Source: Selenomonadaceae bacterium (GTDB taxonomy: Bacteria; Bacillota; Negativicutes; Selenomonadales; Selenomonadaceae). Taken from it: a stretch of DNA of 64,000 bases. The notes below the pieces were generated by a model. It was not told the DNA's origin. It did no database searches and saw only the letters and a list, made by a program, of their open reading frames with translations. Every line of letters starts with the position of its first letter. The stretch's first letter is position 1. Both the position numbers and the translations under genes were made by a program. The stretch covers positions 1-64,000 of the forward strand of contig JAFXQM010000019.1 of the NCBI GenBank assembly GCA_017527075.1, read 5' to 3'. Below, piece by piece: positions 7,716 to 16,112 of the stretch.

Positions 7716-9617
7716 TCATTTCGTCAGCAGGTCTGTGACTTTGTTGGCAAGTTCGGCGGGGTCGTTGGGCATGACGCCTTCCAAAAGCAACGCGACCGAG
7801 TAAAGCGTCTTGCACAGCTCTTTGAACTCCGACGAATCTTTTCCGCGCGCGTGAACGTCTTCCAACTTTTTGAACACCGCGTGATTCGGGTTGAGCTCCA
7901 AAATTTGCGTCGCCTTCAAGTACGGGTTGTTCATCGCCGCGAAAGTTTTTTCCATTGTCAGCGACGGCGAATTTGCGCCCGTGGCCAGGCACACCGCGCC
8001 CGATTTCAGCCGCGAAGTCAGCCGCACCTCGTGAACCGGCTCGCCGATTGCTTCCTTGACGTCCTTGAGTAAATCCTCGCGGCTCTTGGCAATTTCTTCG
8101 ACTTCGGCTTTGACCTTCTGCGACTCGGCGTCGTCCAGCTCGAAATTCTCGCGCGTTATCGATTGGATTTCTTTGTCGGCGTATGTGCGCAACGCCTCCA
8201 GCGTGAATTCGTCGACGGGGTCGGTTAAGTAAATCACCTCAAGCCCGCGCTCGCGGAGGAGTTCCATCTGCGGCAAGCGTTCAATCGCCGCCGCGTCCTT
8301 GCCCGCCGCCACGTAAATTTTTTTCTGGAATTCGGGCATGCGTTCGACGTACTCTGCCAGCGTGGAAAATTTTTTCTCGTGCGACGTTTGGAAGAGGAGC
8401 AAATCTTTCAGGCTGTCCTTGAGCTTCGTGTCAAAGACGCTGCCATAAACGCCGAGCTTTATCGACTTGCCGAACTGCGCCCAAAATTCCTCGTACTTGT
8501 CGCGGTCGTCCTTGAGCATTTTGGCGAGTTGCTTCTGAATATTTTTTTCCAAGGCCTTGCCGATGACTTTGACCTCGCGGCTCTGCTGAAGAATCTCGCG
8601 GGAAATATTCAGCGGCAGGTCGGGCGAATCAACCAAGCCTTTGACGAAGCGCAGATAATCCGGCAGAAAATCTTTGCACTTGTCCATGATGAACACGTGC
8701 CGCGAATAAAGTTGCAAGCCCGCCTCGTAATCGGCGTAATAAAGATTGGCGGCGGCGTGCTTGGGAATGCAAAGCAGCGCGGTGTACTCGACGGTGCCTT
8801 CCGCCTTTACGTGGAAAATTTCAATCGGCTCCTCCCATTCGTGCAGTTGCTGTTTGAAAAATTCGTCGTACTCCTCGCGAGTAATTTCGGACTTGGCGCG
8901 CGTCCACAGCGGCTTCATGGAATTGACCGTGCGAATTTCAATCGTCGGCGCGTCCTCTTCCTTGCCCTTTACCTCGAAATTCATTTTAATCGGGTAACGA
9001 ACGAAGTCGGAATATTTTTTTACCAGCCGCTCAATCTCGTAAACGTCGGTGAAGTTGTATTCGTCCTCGCCGCAAAATTCTTCCTTGAGGTGCAAAATAA
9101 TCGTCGTGCCGCGCGAATCTTTTTCGCAGTCCTCAAGTTCATATTCGCCCGCGCCGTCGCTCGTCCACTTCACGGCAGAAGTTTCGCCCGCCTTGCGCGT
9201 GAGGAGTTCAACTTTGTCGGCGACGATGAACGCGGAATAAAATCCCACGCCGAATTGCCCGATGAGTTCCTGAGCCGCCGCGCCGCTCGCCTCGCGCAGT
9301 TTGTCGAGAAAATCTTTCGTGCCGCTCTTGGCTATTGTCCCGATGTTCGCGATGACTTCCTCGCGCGTCATGCCGATTCCGTTGTCGGAAATTGTAACGG
9401 TCTTGGTCGCGGCGTCGGGCACGACAAAAATTTCGGGCTCGTCGGAGCCGCCCAGTTCAGCGTTCGTCAGCGATTCGATTCTCAGTTTATCCAAAGCGTC
9501 GCTGGCGTTGGAGATGAGCTCGCGCAAAAAAATTTCCTTGTTCGTGTAAATCGAGTTGACGACCAAATCGAGAAGGCGTTTGGTCTCTGCTTGGAACTGC
9601 AACTTTTCTACTGACAT
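7716..9617 (-). CDS. htpG: Chaperone HtpG (bacterial Hsp90)
   Basis: HtpG is the cytosolic ATP-dependent Hsp90 that remodels client proteins. The 633-residue protein has the GHKL ATPase motifs ELISNASDALDK, DNGIGMT and GQFGVGFYSAF in the first 130 residues, then the middle domain and the C-terminal dimerisation domain. Length is normal. GGAGGAAA lies upstream of the ATG at 9617. It is followed by its own terminator and preceded by two paralogous small membrane proteins on the same strand. Confidence 0.97.
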   Translation of the reverse strand: MSVEKLQFQAETKRLLDLVVNSIYTNKEIFLRELISNASDALDKLRIESLTNAELGGSDEPEIFVVPDAATKTVTISDNGIGMTREEVIANIGTIAKSGTKDFLDKLREASGAAAQELIGQFGVGFYSAFIVADKVELLTRKAGETSAVKWTSDGAGEYELEDCEKDSRGTTIILHLKEEFCGEDEYNFTDVYEIERLVKKYSDFVRYPIKMNFEVKGKEEDAPTIEIRTVNSMKPLWTRAKSEITREEYDEFFKQQLHEWEEPIEIFHVKAEGTVEYTALLCIPKHAAANLYYADYEAGLQLYSRHVFIMDKCKDFLPDYLRFVKGLVDSPDLPLNISREILQQSREVKVIGKALEKNIQKQLAKMLKDDRDKYEEFWAQFGKSIKLGVYGSVFDTKLKDSLKDLLLFQTSHEKKFSTLAEYVERMPEFQKKIYVAAGKDAAAIERLPQMELLRERGLEVIYLTDPVDEFTLEALRTYADKEIQSITRENFELDDAESQKVKAEVEEIAKSREDLLKDVKEAIGEPVHEVRLTSRLKSGAVCLATGANSPSLTMEKTFAAMNNPYLKATQILELNPNHAVFKKLEDVHARGKDSSEFKELCKTLYSVALLLEGVMPNDPAELANKVTDLLTK

Positions 9618-9640
9618 AAAAATTTCCTCCTGTGATTTTT

Positions 9641-9931
9641 TTATTTGAGAAGAGAGTATATGACGGCGAGCGCGATTCCGATTGTCGTGATGTTGCTGAT
9701 TTGCCCGTGGTTCGACGACGAATCGATTTTGTTTGCAAGATTGTCAATGCGCCCGTTAAGTTCGCGGCGAAGTTCATCCAGTTCCTTGCGATTTTCTTTG
9801 AGTTCTTGGCGCACGTCTTTGAGCTCCACCTTAAGGTCGCGTTGACTTTCTTTCAAGTCGCGAAGCTGAGCGAGAATCAAATCGTTCACCGAAATATTTA
9901 CCTGCTGCTGTTGTTCATGAGCTTGTGACAT
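9641..9931 (-). CDS. Coiled-coil protein with C-terminal membrane anchor, copy 2
   Basis: The 96-residue product starts with a Gln-rich segment (EQQQQVNISVNDL), continues as a charged heptad coiled coil, and ends in a single hydrophobic helix (IGIALAVIYSLLK) with almost no tail, so it is probably tail-anchored. It is nearly identical at both ends to the gene upstream at 9948-10238; only the coiled coil varies in length and sequence. The ATG at 9931 has GGGAGGG upstream; the longer open frame to 10096 is antisense overlap with the paralog and not used. The function is unknown; XhlA-like phage or cell-envelope scaffolds are the nearest analogy by architecture only. Confidence 0.8.
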   Translation of the reverse strand: MSQAHEQQQQVNISVNDLILAQLRDLKESQRDLKVELKDVRQELKENRKELDELRRELNGRIDNLANKIDSSSNHGQISNITTIGIALAVIYSLLK

Positions 9932-9947
9932 GATAAATCCCTCCCTG

Positions 9948-10238
9948 TCACTTGAGGATGGAGTATATGACGGCGAGCGCGATTCCGATTGTCGTGATGT
10001 TGCTGATTTGCCCGTGGTTCGACGACGAATCGATTTTGTTTGCAAGCCTATCGATTTTTTCCTCTTGTTTGTCCAAACGCATTTCGAGCCTGTCAATGCG
10101 AGCGTTTAATTCTTTTCGCGTGTCTTTGAGTTCCGTTTTGAGTTCGCGTTGATTTTCTTTCAAGTCGCGAAGCTGAGCGAGAATCAAATCGTTCACCGAA
10201 ATATTTACCTGCTGCTGTTGTTCTTGAGCTTGTGGCAT
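9948..10238 (-). CDS. Coiled-coil protein with C-terminal membrane anchor, copy 1
   Basis: This is the paralog of the gene 16 bp downstream and also 96 residues. It shares the EQQQQVNISVNDLILAQLRDLKE start and the SSSNHGQISNITTIG membrane-proximal end. The middle is a different run of heptads (RLEMRLDKQEEKIDRL). The ATG at 10238 follows AAGGAGTG. The tandem arrangement with a conserved head and anchor but a variable coil suggests a pair that forms hetero-oligomers, or gene duplication in progress. The function is unknown. Confidence 0.8.
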   Translation of the reverse strand: MPQAQEQQQQVNISVNDLILAQLRDLKENQRELKTELKDTRKELNARIDRLEMRLDKQEEKIDRLANKIDSSSNHGQISNITTIGIALAVIYSILK

Positions 10239-10254
10239 ATGAATCACTCCTTGC

Positions 10255-10285
10255 AAAAAAATCGAGCGAGCAACTTGCCCGCCCG
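10255..10285 (-). terminator. Terminator downstream of prs
   Basis: On the minus strand CGGGCGGGCAA pairs with TTGCTCGCTCG with two G-U pairs and a small loop, followed by ATTTTTTT. Confidence 0.7.
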
Positions 10286-10304
10286 CGAGATTTTTTCGTT
10301 TGGA

Positions 10305-11264
10305 TTATTTAAAGAGCAAGCTGACCGAACGATGAGCTTGGATGTTCAAAATTACGTCGCCGATTGCCGAAGCCATGCTGAGCACGGTGATTTTCGGAGA
10401 TTTTTTTTCGGGAGGGAGAGCAATTGTGTCGGTGATGACGAGTTGCTCCATGGCTGAGTTATTGATTTTTTCCACGGCGTTTTTGCTGAGGACGGCGTGG
10501 GTGCACGCGGCGATAACTTTCTTTGCGCCGAGTCTCTTGAGAGCCTTCGCGCCCTCGCAGAGGCTGCCGGCGGTGTCAACGATATCGTCGACCATGAGCG
10601 CAACTTTATCTTTAACGTCGCCGATAATGTTCATGACTTCAGCTTCGCCGGGGCGCGGCCGCCTCTTTTCGATTATGGCGATTTGAGTTTTGAGATAATC
10701 GGCGAGTTCTCTGGCGCGAGTGACGCCGCCCAAGTCGGGCGAGACGACAACCAAATCGTCGCCGAAATTTTGCCGACGGAAATAATCGGCCAGAACGGGA
10801 GCCGCCTTGAGGTGGTCAACGGGAATGTCGAAGAAGCCCTGAATTTGTCCCGCGTGCAAATCGACGGTCAAAACTCTGCTCATGCCCGCCGCGACCATGA
10901 GATTTGCGACGAGTTTGGCGGAGATTGGTTCGCGCCCGCGTGTCTTGCGGTCTTGGCGCGCGTAAGCGTAATAAGGAACAACGGCGGTGATTGAGTGCGC
11001 CGAAGCTCTCTTGCAGGCGTCCGTCATAATCAGCAAATCCATCAGGTTGTCGTTGACGGGTTGGCTCGTCGGCTGAACGATAAAAATATCTTTGCCGCGA
11101 ATGCTGTCGCTTATCATGACTTGCGACTCGCCGTTATTGAAACGCCCGACGAACGTTTTAAAAATTTCCACGCCGATGTGCTCGGCAACTTTCTGAGCCA
11201 GTTCGGGGTTGGCGTTTCCCGTCATCAAACAGAGATTACTAATCGTGTTTCCGTTAATGCTCAC
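10305..11264 (-). CDS. prs: Ribose-phosphate pyrophosphokinase
   Basis: Prs makes PRPP from ribose-5-phosphate and ATP for nucleotide, His and Trp synthesis. The 319-residue sequence has the class I hallmarks: a GRFNNGE-type N-terminal segment, YYAYARQDRK (ATP site), DLHAGQIQGFF, and the PRPP loop around MVDDIVDTAGS. GTG start at 11264 behind GGGGAG. It follows glmU with a DUF1919 gene between, a variant of the common glmU-prs pairing in Firmicutes. Confidence 0.97.
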   Translation of the reverse strand: MSINGNTISNLCLMTGNANPELAQKVAEHIGVEIFKTFVGRFNNGESQVMISDSIRGKDIFIVQPTSQPVNDNLMDLLIMTDACKRASAHSITAVVPYYAYARQDRKTRGREPISAKLVANLMVAAGMSRVLTVDLHAGQIQGFFDIPVDHLKAAPVLADYFRRQNFGDDLVVVSPDLGGVTRARELADYLKTQIAIIEKRRPRPGEAEVMNIIGDVKDKVALMVDDIVDTAGSLCEGAKALKRLGAKKVIAACTHAVLSKNAVEKINNSAMEQLVITDTIALPPEKKSPKITVLSMASAIGDVILNIQAHRSVSLLFK

Positions 11265-11285
11265 TTTGAACAGCTCCCCAAAATT

Positions 11286-11361
11286 TAATTAGGAATTAGG
11301 AGTTAGGAATTAGGAATGATTGCGTTTTAATTCCTCATTCCTAATTTCTCATTCCTAATTG
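11286..11361. repeat. Heptamer repeat in inverted arms between the DUF1919 gene and prs
   Basis: Units AATTAGG run to about 11318, then the reverse complement TAATTCC / CATTCCTAA from about 11330, giving a long imperfect hairpin. The right end supplies the stop codon of the DUF1919 gene (AAT TAG on the minus strand). Confidence 0.75.
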
Positions 11362-12257
11362 ATTGAAGTTTTCTTTCCGTAGAGCAACAAATCCCAGACG
11401 TCATAAGCCGCGACTGCTCCCGTGGCAATTCCTTCAGACGCCTGCAAAAGATTTCCGCCGCAAAGTTTCGGGTCAAGATAGAAGCCCGACGCCAGCTCCG
11501 TCTCGAAGGGCACGAAGCAAGCTTTCTTTGCATAAGGCAGGCAGTCGAATCTCTCCAAGACGGCGGGGCTCGACGTGTGCATGGTCACCAGGACGTTCGC
11601 CCAATTAATTTTTTCCTTGCGCTCGTTCCACAGCTCCAAGGCGTCGGCGTCGTTCGTGTAACCGTTCATGAACCACTGCGTGCCGTCCAGCCAGAAAATC
11701 GGATAGTTGATTCCCAAGTCGGGATTGTATTCCGTGCGCTCGAAGTGCAAATCTTTTTTGAGATGCCAGCGCGCCTCAGGCAGGAAGTTTATGAAACTTT
11801 CCTCGTTGGTGTACATGCCGATTGTCGGAGACAGTTCGGGCAAGCCGAGTTTGTGATAAGCAATGCCTGCCCACCAGCCCATGGACAAAATCGACAGGTC
11901 GGAGTGGCGAAGCTCTTTATATTTCTCAAGAGTGAAGCCGGGGATAAGGACGGTGCGGTCGAGAACAAATTTATCCGCGTCGAGACCGAGAGCCACCGCC
12001 TCCGCCAGAATCGGATTGATGTCGACGTCGTGACCCGTGACGAGAACCATATCGTGGTCGACGTTTGCGAGTTCGTGCTTGTCGATTGTGTTGAGCTTGT
12101 TGTCAATCGGCATGGGCACCGATTCGACGACGCCGACGATATTAACGCTGCCTTTGGGCTTGTCGAGCGCGGCGAACGCGGCACCCAACAAACTTTTTCC
12201 CTTTGCCTTGTCTTGAGTGGCAACCGTATCGTATTGAACCCAAATTACAATGTTCAT
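11355..12257 (-). CDS. DUF1919 family protein, probable surface-glycan role
   Basis: The 300-residue product has two parts. Residues 1 to about 115 look like a Rossmann-type nucleotide-binding fold. From about 120 on it matches the DUF1919 pattern: SMGWWAGIAYHKLGL, SPTIGMYTN, then a WNERKEKINWANVLV stretch. DUF1919 genes usually sit in exopolysaccharide clusters, but no activity is established. Its place between glmU (UDP-GlcNAc) and prs is compatible with cell-envelope sugar metabolism. A GGAGGAAA site precedes the ATG. The stop codon lies in a heptamer repeat. Confidence 0.75.
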   Translation of the reverse strand: MNIVIWVQYDTVATQDKAKGKSLLGAAFAALDKPKGSVNIVGVVESVPMPIDNKLNTIDKHELANVDHDMVLVTGHDVDINPILAEAVALGLDADKFVLDRTVLIPGFTLEKYKELRHSDLSILSMGWWAGIAYHKLGLPELSPTIGMYTNEESFINFLPEARWHLKKDLHFERTEYNPDLGINYPIFWLDGTQWFMNGYTNDADALELWNERKEKINWANVLVTMHTSSPAVLERFDCLPYAKKACFVPFETELASGFYLDPKLCGGNLLQASEGIATGAVAAYDVWDLLLYGKKTSIN

Positions 12258-12305
12258 AAAAAAATTTTTCCTCCTTGCTCAGCCGTCAGCTGATACCTGA
12301 AAGCC

Positions 12306-13664
12306 TCATTTCCTTTTATCGTTCCAAACAGAAATATTCGTCTGACGCGCGCGCGCAACTGCCAGATTATCCTTGGGCACGTCCTTGGTTATCGTGGAGC
12401 CCGCGGCAATGTACGCGCCCTCCTCCACGGTGACCGGCGCGACCAAATTCGTGTTGCAGCCGATGAACGCGTTGTCGCCAATCGTCGTGCGGAATTTCTG
12501 TTTGCCGTCGTAATTGCAAGTGACCGAGCCGCAACCGACATTCACGCCGCTGCCCATGTCCGTGTCGCCGATATATTGCAAGTGCGGGAGCTTGGAGCCT
12601 TCGCCGACGTTTGAATTTTTTATCTCGACGAAGTTGCCGATTTTTACGTTCTCGCCAATCGTCGTGCCGGGGCGAATGTGGACGTAAGGACCGAGCGTCA
12701 CGCCGTCGCAAATCTCCGCCTCGTGGCAGTAGCTGAATTGCGCCGTAACTTTGTTGCCGACCTTCATATCGGTGAAGCGAATGTTCGGACCAATCGCGCA
12801 GTCCTCGCCGATAACCGTATTGCCCTCGATGTAAGTGTTCGGGTAGATAATCGTGTCCTGCCCGATTTGCACGTCGTAATCGATGAAAGTCGTGTTCGGG
12901 TCAATTATCGTGACGCCCGAATCCATGAGCTCGTGATTTTTTTTCATGCGGAAGATTCTGTCGGCGGCGGCAAGCTGAACGCGCGAATTTATTCCGAGAG
13001 TTTCGTCGGCGTATTCGGCGGTGAACGCCCCGACTTTTTCTCCCGCGTCCTTGAGAATCGTCAGCACGTCAGGCAAGTAGTATTCGCCTTGCGCGTTATC
13101 GTTTTTGACTTTCTCCAGCGCGCCGAAAAGTTTCCTCACGTCGAAGCAGTAAGCACCCGCGTTGACCTCGCGGATTTTTCTTTCAAGCTCGTTGGCGTCC
13201 TTCTCCTCGACGATTTTTTTAAACGTGCCGTCCTCCTCGCGAATGATTCGTCCGTAGCCCGTGGCGTCGGGCATTTTGGCGGTTAGGACGGTCGCCGCGC
13301 AGTTTGAATTTTCGTGCGCGGCTCTGAAGTTTTTCAAAAGTTTGCTCGTCAAAAGCGGGGTATCGCCGCACAGAATTAAAACGGTTCCTTCCGACTCCGC
13401 GAAATTTTCCTTCGCCGAAAGAACCGCGTGACCCGTGCCGAGTTGCTCTTCCTGCAGGACGAATTCGACGCCCGCAATTGTCTGCTCCACGAGCTGTGCG
13501 CCCGACCCGATTACGACCACTTCGCGCTCCGAGCCCGCCTGCTTTGCCGCGTCGATGACGTGTTGGAGCATTGCTTTGCCGCCGACTTTGTGCAGGACTT
13601 TGGGCAACTTACTTCGCATTCTCGTTCCTTTGCCCGCCGCCAATATCAACGTCTCCAGCCTCAT
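12306..13664 (-). CDS. glmU: Bifunctional UDP-GlcNAc pyrophosphorylase / glucosamine-1-phosphate acetyltransferase
   Basis: GlmU acetylates GlcN-1-P and then uridylates it, giving UDP-GlcNAc for peptidoglycan and LPS. The 452-residue protein begins LILAAGKGTRMRS (uridylyltransferase loop) and has LCGDTPL. The C-terminal half is a left-handed beta-helix of hexapeptide repeats ending with the acetyltransferase stretch QYIGDTDMG and GCGSVTCNYDG. Its ATG overlaps the stop of hicB by an ATGA, so an essential enzyme is translationally coupled to a toxin-antitoxin pair. Confidence 0.97.
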   Translation of the reverse strand: MRLETLILAAGKGTRMRSKLPKVLHKVGGKAMLQHVIDAAKQAGSEREVVVIGSGAQLVEQTIAGVEFVLQEEQLGTGHAVLSAKENFAESEGTVLILCGDTPLLTSKLLKNFRAAHENSNCAATVLTAKMPDATGYGRIIREEDGTFKKIVEEKDANELERKIREVNAGAYCFDVRKLFGALEKVKNDNAQGEYYLPDVLTILKDAGEKVGAFTAEYADETLGINSRVQLAAADRIFRMKKNHELMDSGVTIIDPNTTFIDYDVQIGQDTIIYPNTYIEGNTVIGEDCAIGPNIRFTDMKVGNKVTAQFSYCHEAEICDGVTLGPYVHIRPGTTIGENVKIGNFVEIKNSNVGEGSKLPHLQYIGDTDMGSGVNVGCGSVTCNYDGKQKFRTTIGDNAFIGCNTNLVAPVTVEEGAYIAAGSTITKDVPKDNLAVARARQTNISVWNDKRK

Positions 13665-14017
13665 AAGCTGACCTCCTTTTTTATTTTTCTGAATCGATTT
13701 GCCTTATTGCGTTTCTTCATATCCAAAATCTTCCTCAGCTGCAACAAATCTCCGTAAAGTTCAGTGTCCGCGTAAATGTATTGAGCGAAACTGTTTTTGT
13801 CCTCCGGCTTAATGTCTTCAAGCTTGCTTGCCTTGGGAATCGGGTCTCCGCACTTTTCCGCGTCCCACAACATCAAGTTCAAAACGTCGGTCGCGTATTC
13901 AATTGCCTCGCTCAAAGAGTAACCGTCGGTGAACCAGTTATCGGCGTCGGGAAAAGTTACGATGTAAATTTCTTCCGGCTCATACCAGGTGAAAACGGCA
14001 GGGTAAACATATTTCAT
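13661..14017 (-). CDS. hicB: HicB-family antitoxin
   Basis: HicB antitoxins block HicA and repress their own operon. This 118-residue product has the HicB N-terminal fold: PAVFTWYEPEEIYIVTFPD, then DGYSLSEAIEYATDVLNL, and DGDPIPKAS-like CGDPIPKAS. The C-terminal part is basic and may replace the usual DNA-binding helix-turn-helix. The ATG at 14017 is preferred to a GTG one codon earlier because GGGGAG sits about 11 bp upstream. It follows hicA by 14 bp and overlaps glmU by ATGA. Confidence 0.82.
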   Translation of the reverse strand: MKYVYPAVFTWYEPEEIYIVTFPDADNWFTDGYSLSEAIEYATDVLNLMLWDAEKCGDPIPKASKLEDIKPEDKNSFAQYIYADTELYGDLLQLRKILDMKKRNKANRFRKIKKEVSL

Positions 14018-14031
14018 CACTGCTCACTCCC

Positions 14032-14214
14032 CTACTTTATGCCTGCTTGCTTAAGAATTTTGTTGAGTGTCTGTGTCGATACTTCTTTGGCTCCATGACG
14101 CGGTACAGAAAATTTTTTTCCGTGAGGATTTACCCAAATGTCGTGTCTGGTAGCATGATGATGAAATGCGCAGCCGTGTTCGAGAAGTATCATTATAAGC
14201 TCGGAATATTTCAT
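14032..14214 (-). CDS. hicA: HicA-family mRNA interferase toxin
   Basis: HicA toxins are small double-stranded-RNA-binding-fold ribonucleases. The 60-residue sequence has the family pattern: an N-terminal helix, HGCAFHHHATRHDIW with the catalytic histidine region, HGKKFSVPRHGAKEV, and the ending TLNKILKQAGI. Length is typical. The ATG overlaps the stop of the GntR gene (ATGA), so toxin, antitoxin and glmU are all coupled in one transcript. Confidence 0.87.
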   Translation of the reverse strand: MKYSELIMILLEHGCAFHHHATRHDIWVNPHGKKFSVPRHGAKEVSTQTLNKILKQAGIK

Positions 14215-14897
14215 TTGTCTTTTTTCCTCATTGCTTTTAGGAGCGTTTCTTCCGCCTGCTCCATGTGTCGTTCGGCGGCGTCGCGCGCGGCGTCCTCATC
14301 GCCGGCAGCAATTGCCTCGACCATGGCGCGGTGCTCTTTCAAAGTTTCTTGCAGGCGTCCGGGGTAAGACATCGACAGCGTGCGGAAGCGGGCGAGCTGT
14401 TCTTTCAGGTTGCTGATTATCGTGACGAGTCTTTCGTTGCGGCTGACTTGATAGAGCAGCCCGTGAAATTCGATATCCGTCGCCACGATTTTATCAATGT
14501 CCCGCCGTTCAATGTGTCCTTCGATTTCGACGAGCAGCGCGCGCAACTTTTCCAACTCTTCGGGCTCAATGCGCATCGTCGCCAAGACAATCGACAGCGA
14601 TTCGAGTGCCGTGCGAATTTCAAAAATTTCTTTGACGTCGTGGACGGACAGACTTGAAACGTAAGTGCCTCGGCGCGGCATCATTATCACGTAACCTTCT
14701 TGTTCGAGCTTGCGAATTGCCTCGCGGACGGGCGTGCGGCTGATTCCGAGTTCTTCTGCCAGCTGTACTTCCATGAGCCTTTCGCCCGGCTCCAAGACCC
14801 CGCGCTTTATTGCGTCGCGCAAAACTTCGCAAACCGTCTCGCGCAAAGGCCGGTAGCTGTCTATCGTTATCGGTTCCAGTCTGTTGCCCATCGTCAT
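14211..14897 (-). CDS. GntR/FadR-family transcriptional regulator
   Basis: The 228-residue protein has a GntR winged helix in residues 10-80 (LRDAIKRGVLEPGERL, AEELGISRTPVREAIRKLEQEG, MMPRRGTYV) and an all-helical FCD ligand domain behind it. FCD regulators usually bind carboxylic acids or sugar acids; the ligand here is not deducible. It lies between ispE and hicA-hicB-glmU on the same strand, in the position that other Firmicutes give to a purR-like regulator. Confidence 0.9.
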   Translation of the reverse strand: MTMGNRLEPITIDSYRPLRETVCEVLRDAIKRGVLEPGERLMEVQLAEELGISRTPVREAIRKLEQEGYVIMMPRRGTYVSSLSVHDVKEIFEIRTALESLSIVLATMRIEPEELEKLRALLVEIEGHIERRDIDKIVATDIEFHGLLYQVSRNERLVTIISNLKEQLARFRTLSMSYPGRLQETLKEHRAMVEAIAAGDEDAARDAAERHMEQAEETLLKAMRKKDK

Positions 14898-14902
14898 TCA
14901 TC

Positions 14903-15030
14903 CTTACTTAAAAAGTCTTCTTGGTCTTCATCTACTTTTCTTTGCTCACCCAAAAGAATTTAGCTTTGAGCTTTAAGCTTTAAAGAAAAATCCTGAAAGC
15001 TGAAAGCTAAAAGCTGACAGCTAAATCGTT
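14903..15030. repeat. Intergenic repeats: dispersed-element fragment plus AAAGCTN heptamers
   Basis: The left part (about 14930-14955) has TTTCTTTGCTCACCCAAAAG, shared with 37060-37090. The right part (14957-15025) has 7-bp units of the AGCTTTA / AAAGCTG type in both orientations, able to fold into a hairpin, between ispE and the GntR gene. Confidence 0.65.
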
Positions 15031-15036
15031 GAGCAG

Positions 15037-15900
15037 TCAAACGTTGCAAAAAGTCTTCGTGATAAAAATTTCTGCGTCGACACTCGCGGCGATTTTTTCC
15101 GCGTGAGATTCGTCGTCGGTCAATGCAAAAACCGTCGGACCGCTACCGCTCATCAAAGCGACACGTGCACCGGCGGCGAGCATTTTGTTTTTGCATTCGG
15201 CAATCGCGGGGATTTTTTTTATCGCGACATCCTCCAAGAGGTTTCCGAAATTTTTGAACGCCGCGTCATATTCTCCGCGCGCCAGTTGCCCGATAATTTC
15301 TTGCGTCGGCAGGTGAGTGGTCGCGGGATTTTCGTCGTAGGTTTTGTAAGACCAAGCCGTTGAAATTTCGCCGCGCGGTTTTGCCAAGACGACGCTGAAT
15401 TTTTTTATCGGAGCGAGCCGCGTCAAAAGTTCGCCGTGACCCGTGGCAAGACACGTGCCGCCGACGATGCAGAAGGGAACGTCCGAGCCGATTTGCGCGC
15501 CGATTTTGCAAAGCTCGTCGTCAGTCAGATTAAGTTCGTACAAACGATTCATGCCGCGAATGACAGCCGCCGAGTCCGCCGAGCCGCCGCCCACGCCCGC
15601 CGCCGCAGGAATTTTTTTCTCAAGCTCAATCGCCACGCCCAAATCTTTTCCGCAAAACTTTTGGACTTCGACAGCCGCGCGCCACGCCAAATTTTTTTCG
15701 TCGTGCGGAACGGTTTCGCCGCCCGAAATTTTTGTCGCGTCCACTTTCAAAGTTATTCCGTGCGGAATTTTTTTCAGCGACACTTCCTCCGAAAGCTCAA
15801 GCATTTGAAGTATCGACGACACCTCGTGATAACCGTCCGCCCGCTTGCTCAAAACGTCCAGCGTCAAATTTACTTTCGCTCGTGCATATTCTGTCAGCAT
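15037..15900 (-). CDS. ispE: 4-diphosphocytidyl-2-C-methyl-D-erythritol kinase
   Basis: IspE is the ATP-dependent kinase of the MEP isoprenoid pathway. The 287-residue product is a GHMP kinase: AKVNLTLDV near the start, the ATP loop PAAAGVGGGSADSAA, GSDVPFC and the C-terminal ALMSGSGPTVFAL. Normal length. A consensus-like promoter lies upstream, and it begins the minus-strand run toward glmU and prs. Confidence 0.96.
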   Translation of the reverse strand: MLTEYARAKVNLTLDVLSKRADGYHEVSSILQMLELSEEVSLKKIPHGITLKVDATKISGGETVPHDEKNLAWRAAVEVQKFCGKDLGVAIELEKKIPAAAGVGGGSADSAAVIRGMNRLYELNLTDDELCKIGAQIGSDVPFCIVGGTCLATGHGELLTRLAPIKKFSVVLAKPRGEISTAWSYKTYDENPATTHLPTQEIIGQLARGEYDAAFKNFGNLLEDVAIKKIPAIAECKNKMLAAGARVALMSGSGPTVFALTDDESHAEKIAASVDAEIFITKTFCNV

Positions 15901-15931
15901 TAGCTCACCACGCCTTTAAATTTTCGGCGAA

Positions 15932-15960
15932 ATTCTATCACGCTTTATTTTCTTTGACAA
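15932..15960 (-). promoter_or_regulatory. Promoter for ispE
   Basis: On the minus strand TTGTCA (15955-15960) and TAGAAT (15932-15937) are 17 bp apart, 32 bp upstream of the ispE start. Confidence 0.6.
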
Positions 15961-15969
15961 GACGCAAAA

Positions 15970-16112
15970 AAATTAGGGGTTAGGATTTGGGATTTGGGAT
16001 TTGGGATTTGTTTTCCCTAACACCTAACACCTTTCTTTAGGGATTAGGATTTAGGATTTAGGATTTAGGGTTTTATTTCCTAACTCCTACCTCCTAACTC
16101 CTAACTCTCTTC
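15970..16112. repeat. Heptamer array in inverted arms between carD and ispE
   Basis: Units GGATTTG (about four), then CCTAACA units, then GGATTTA units (about four), then CCTAACT / CCTACCT units. All have a 7-bp period and alternate in orientation, so two hairpins can form. The far end supplies the carD stop (AGT TAG on the minus strand). Confidence 0.8.

Noticed and set aside
8379..9614. Long plus-strand open frame (411 codons) opposite htpG
   Set aside because: It is the antisense shadow of a clear HtpG; its translation has no recognisable motif and it has no ribosome site.
15970..16112. Heptamer arrays as a CRISPR or origin iteron
   Set aside because: Units are 7 bp with no spacers, degenerate and scattered at many gene ends; no replication gene is near.
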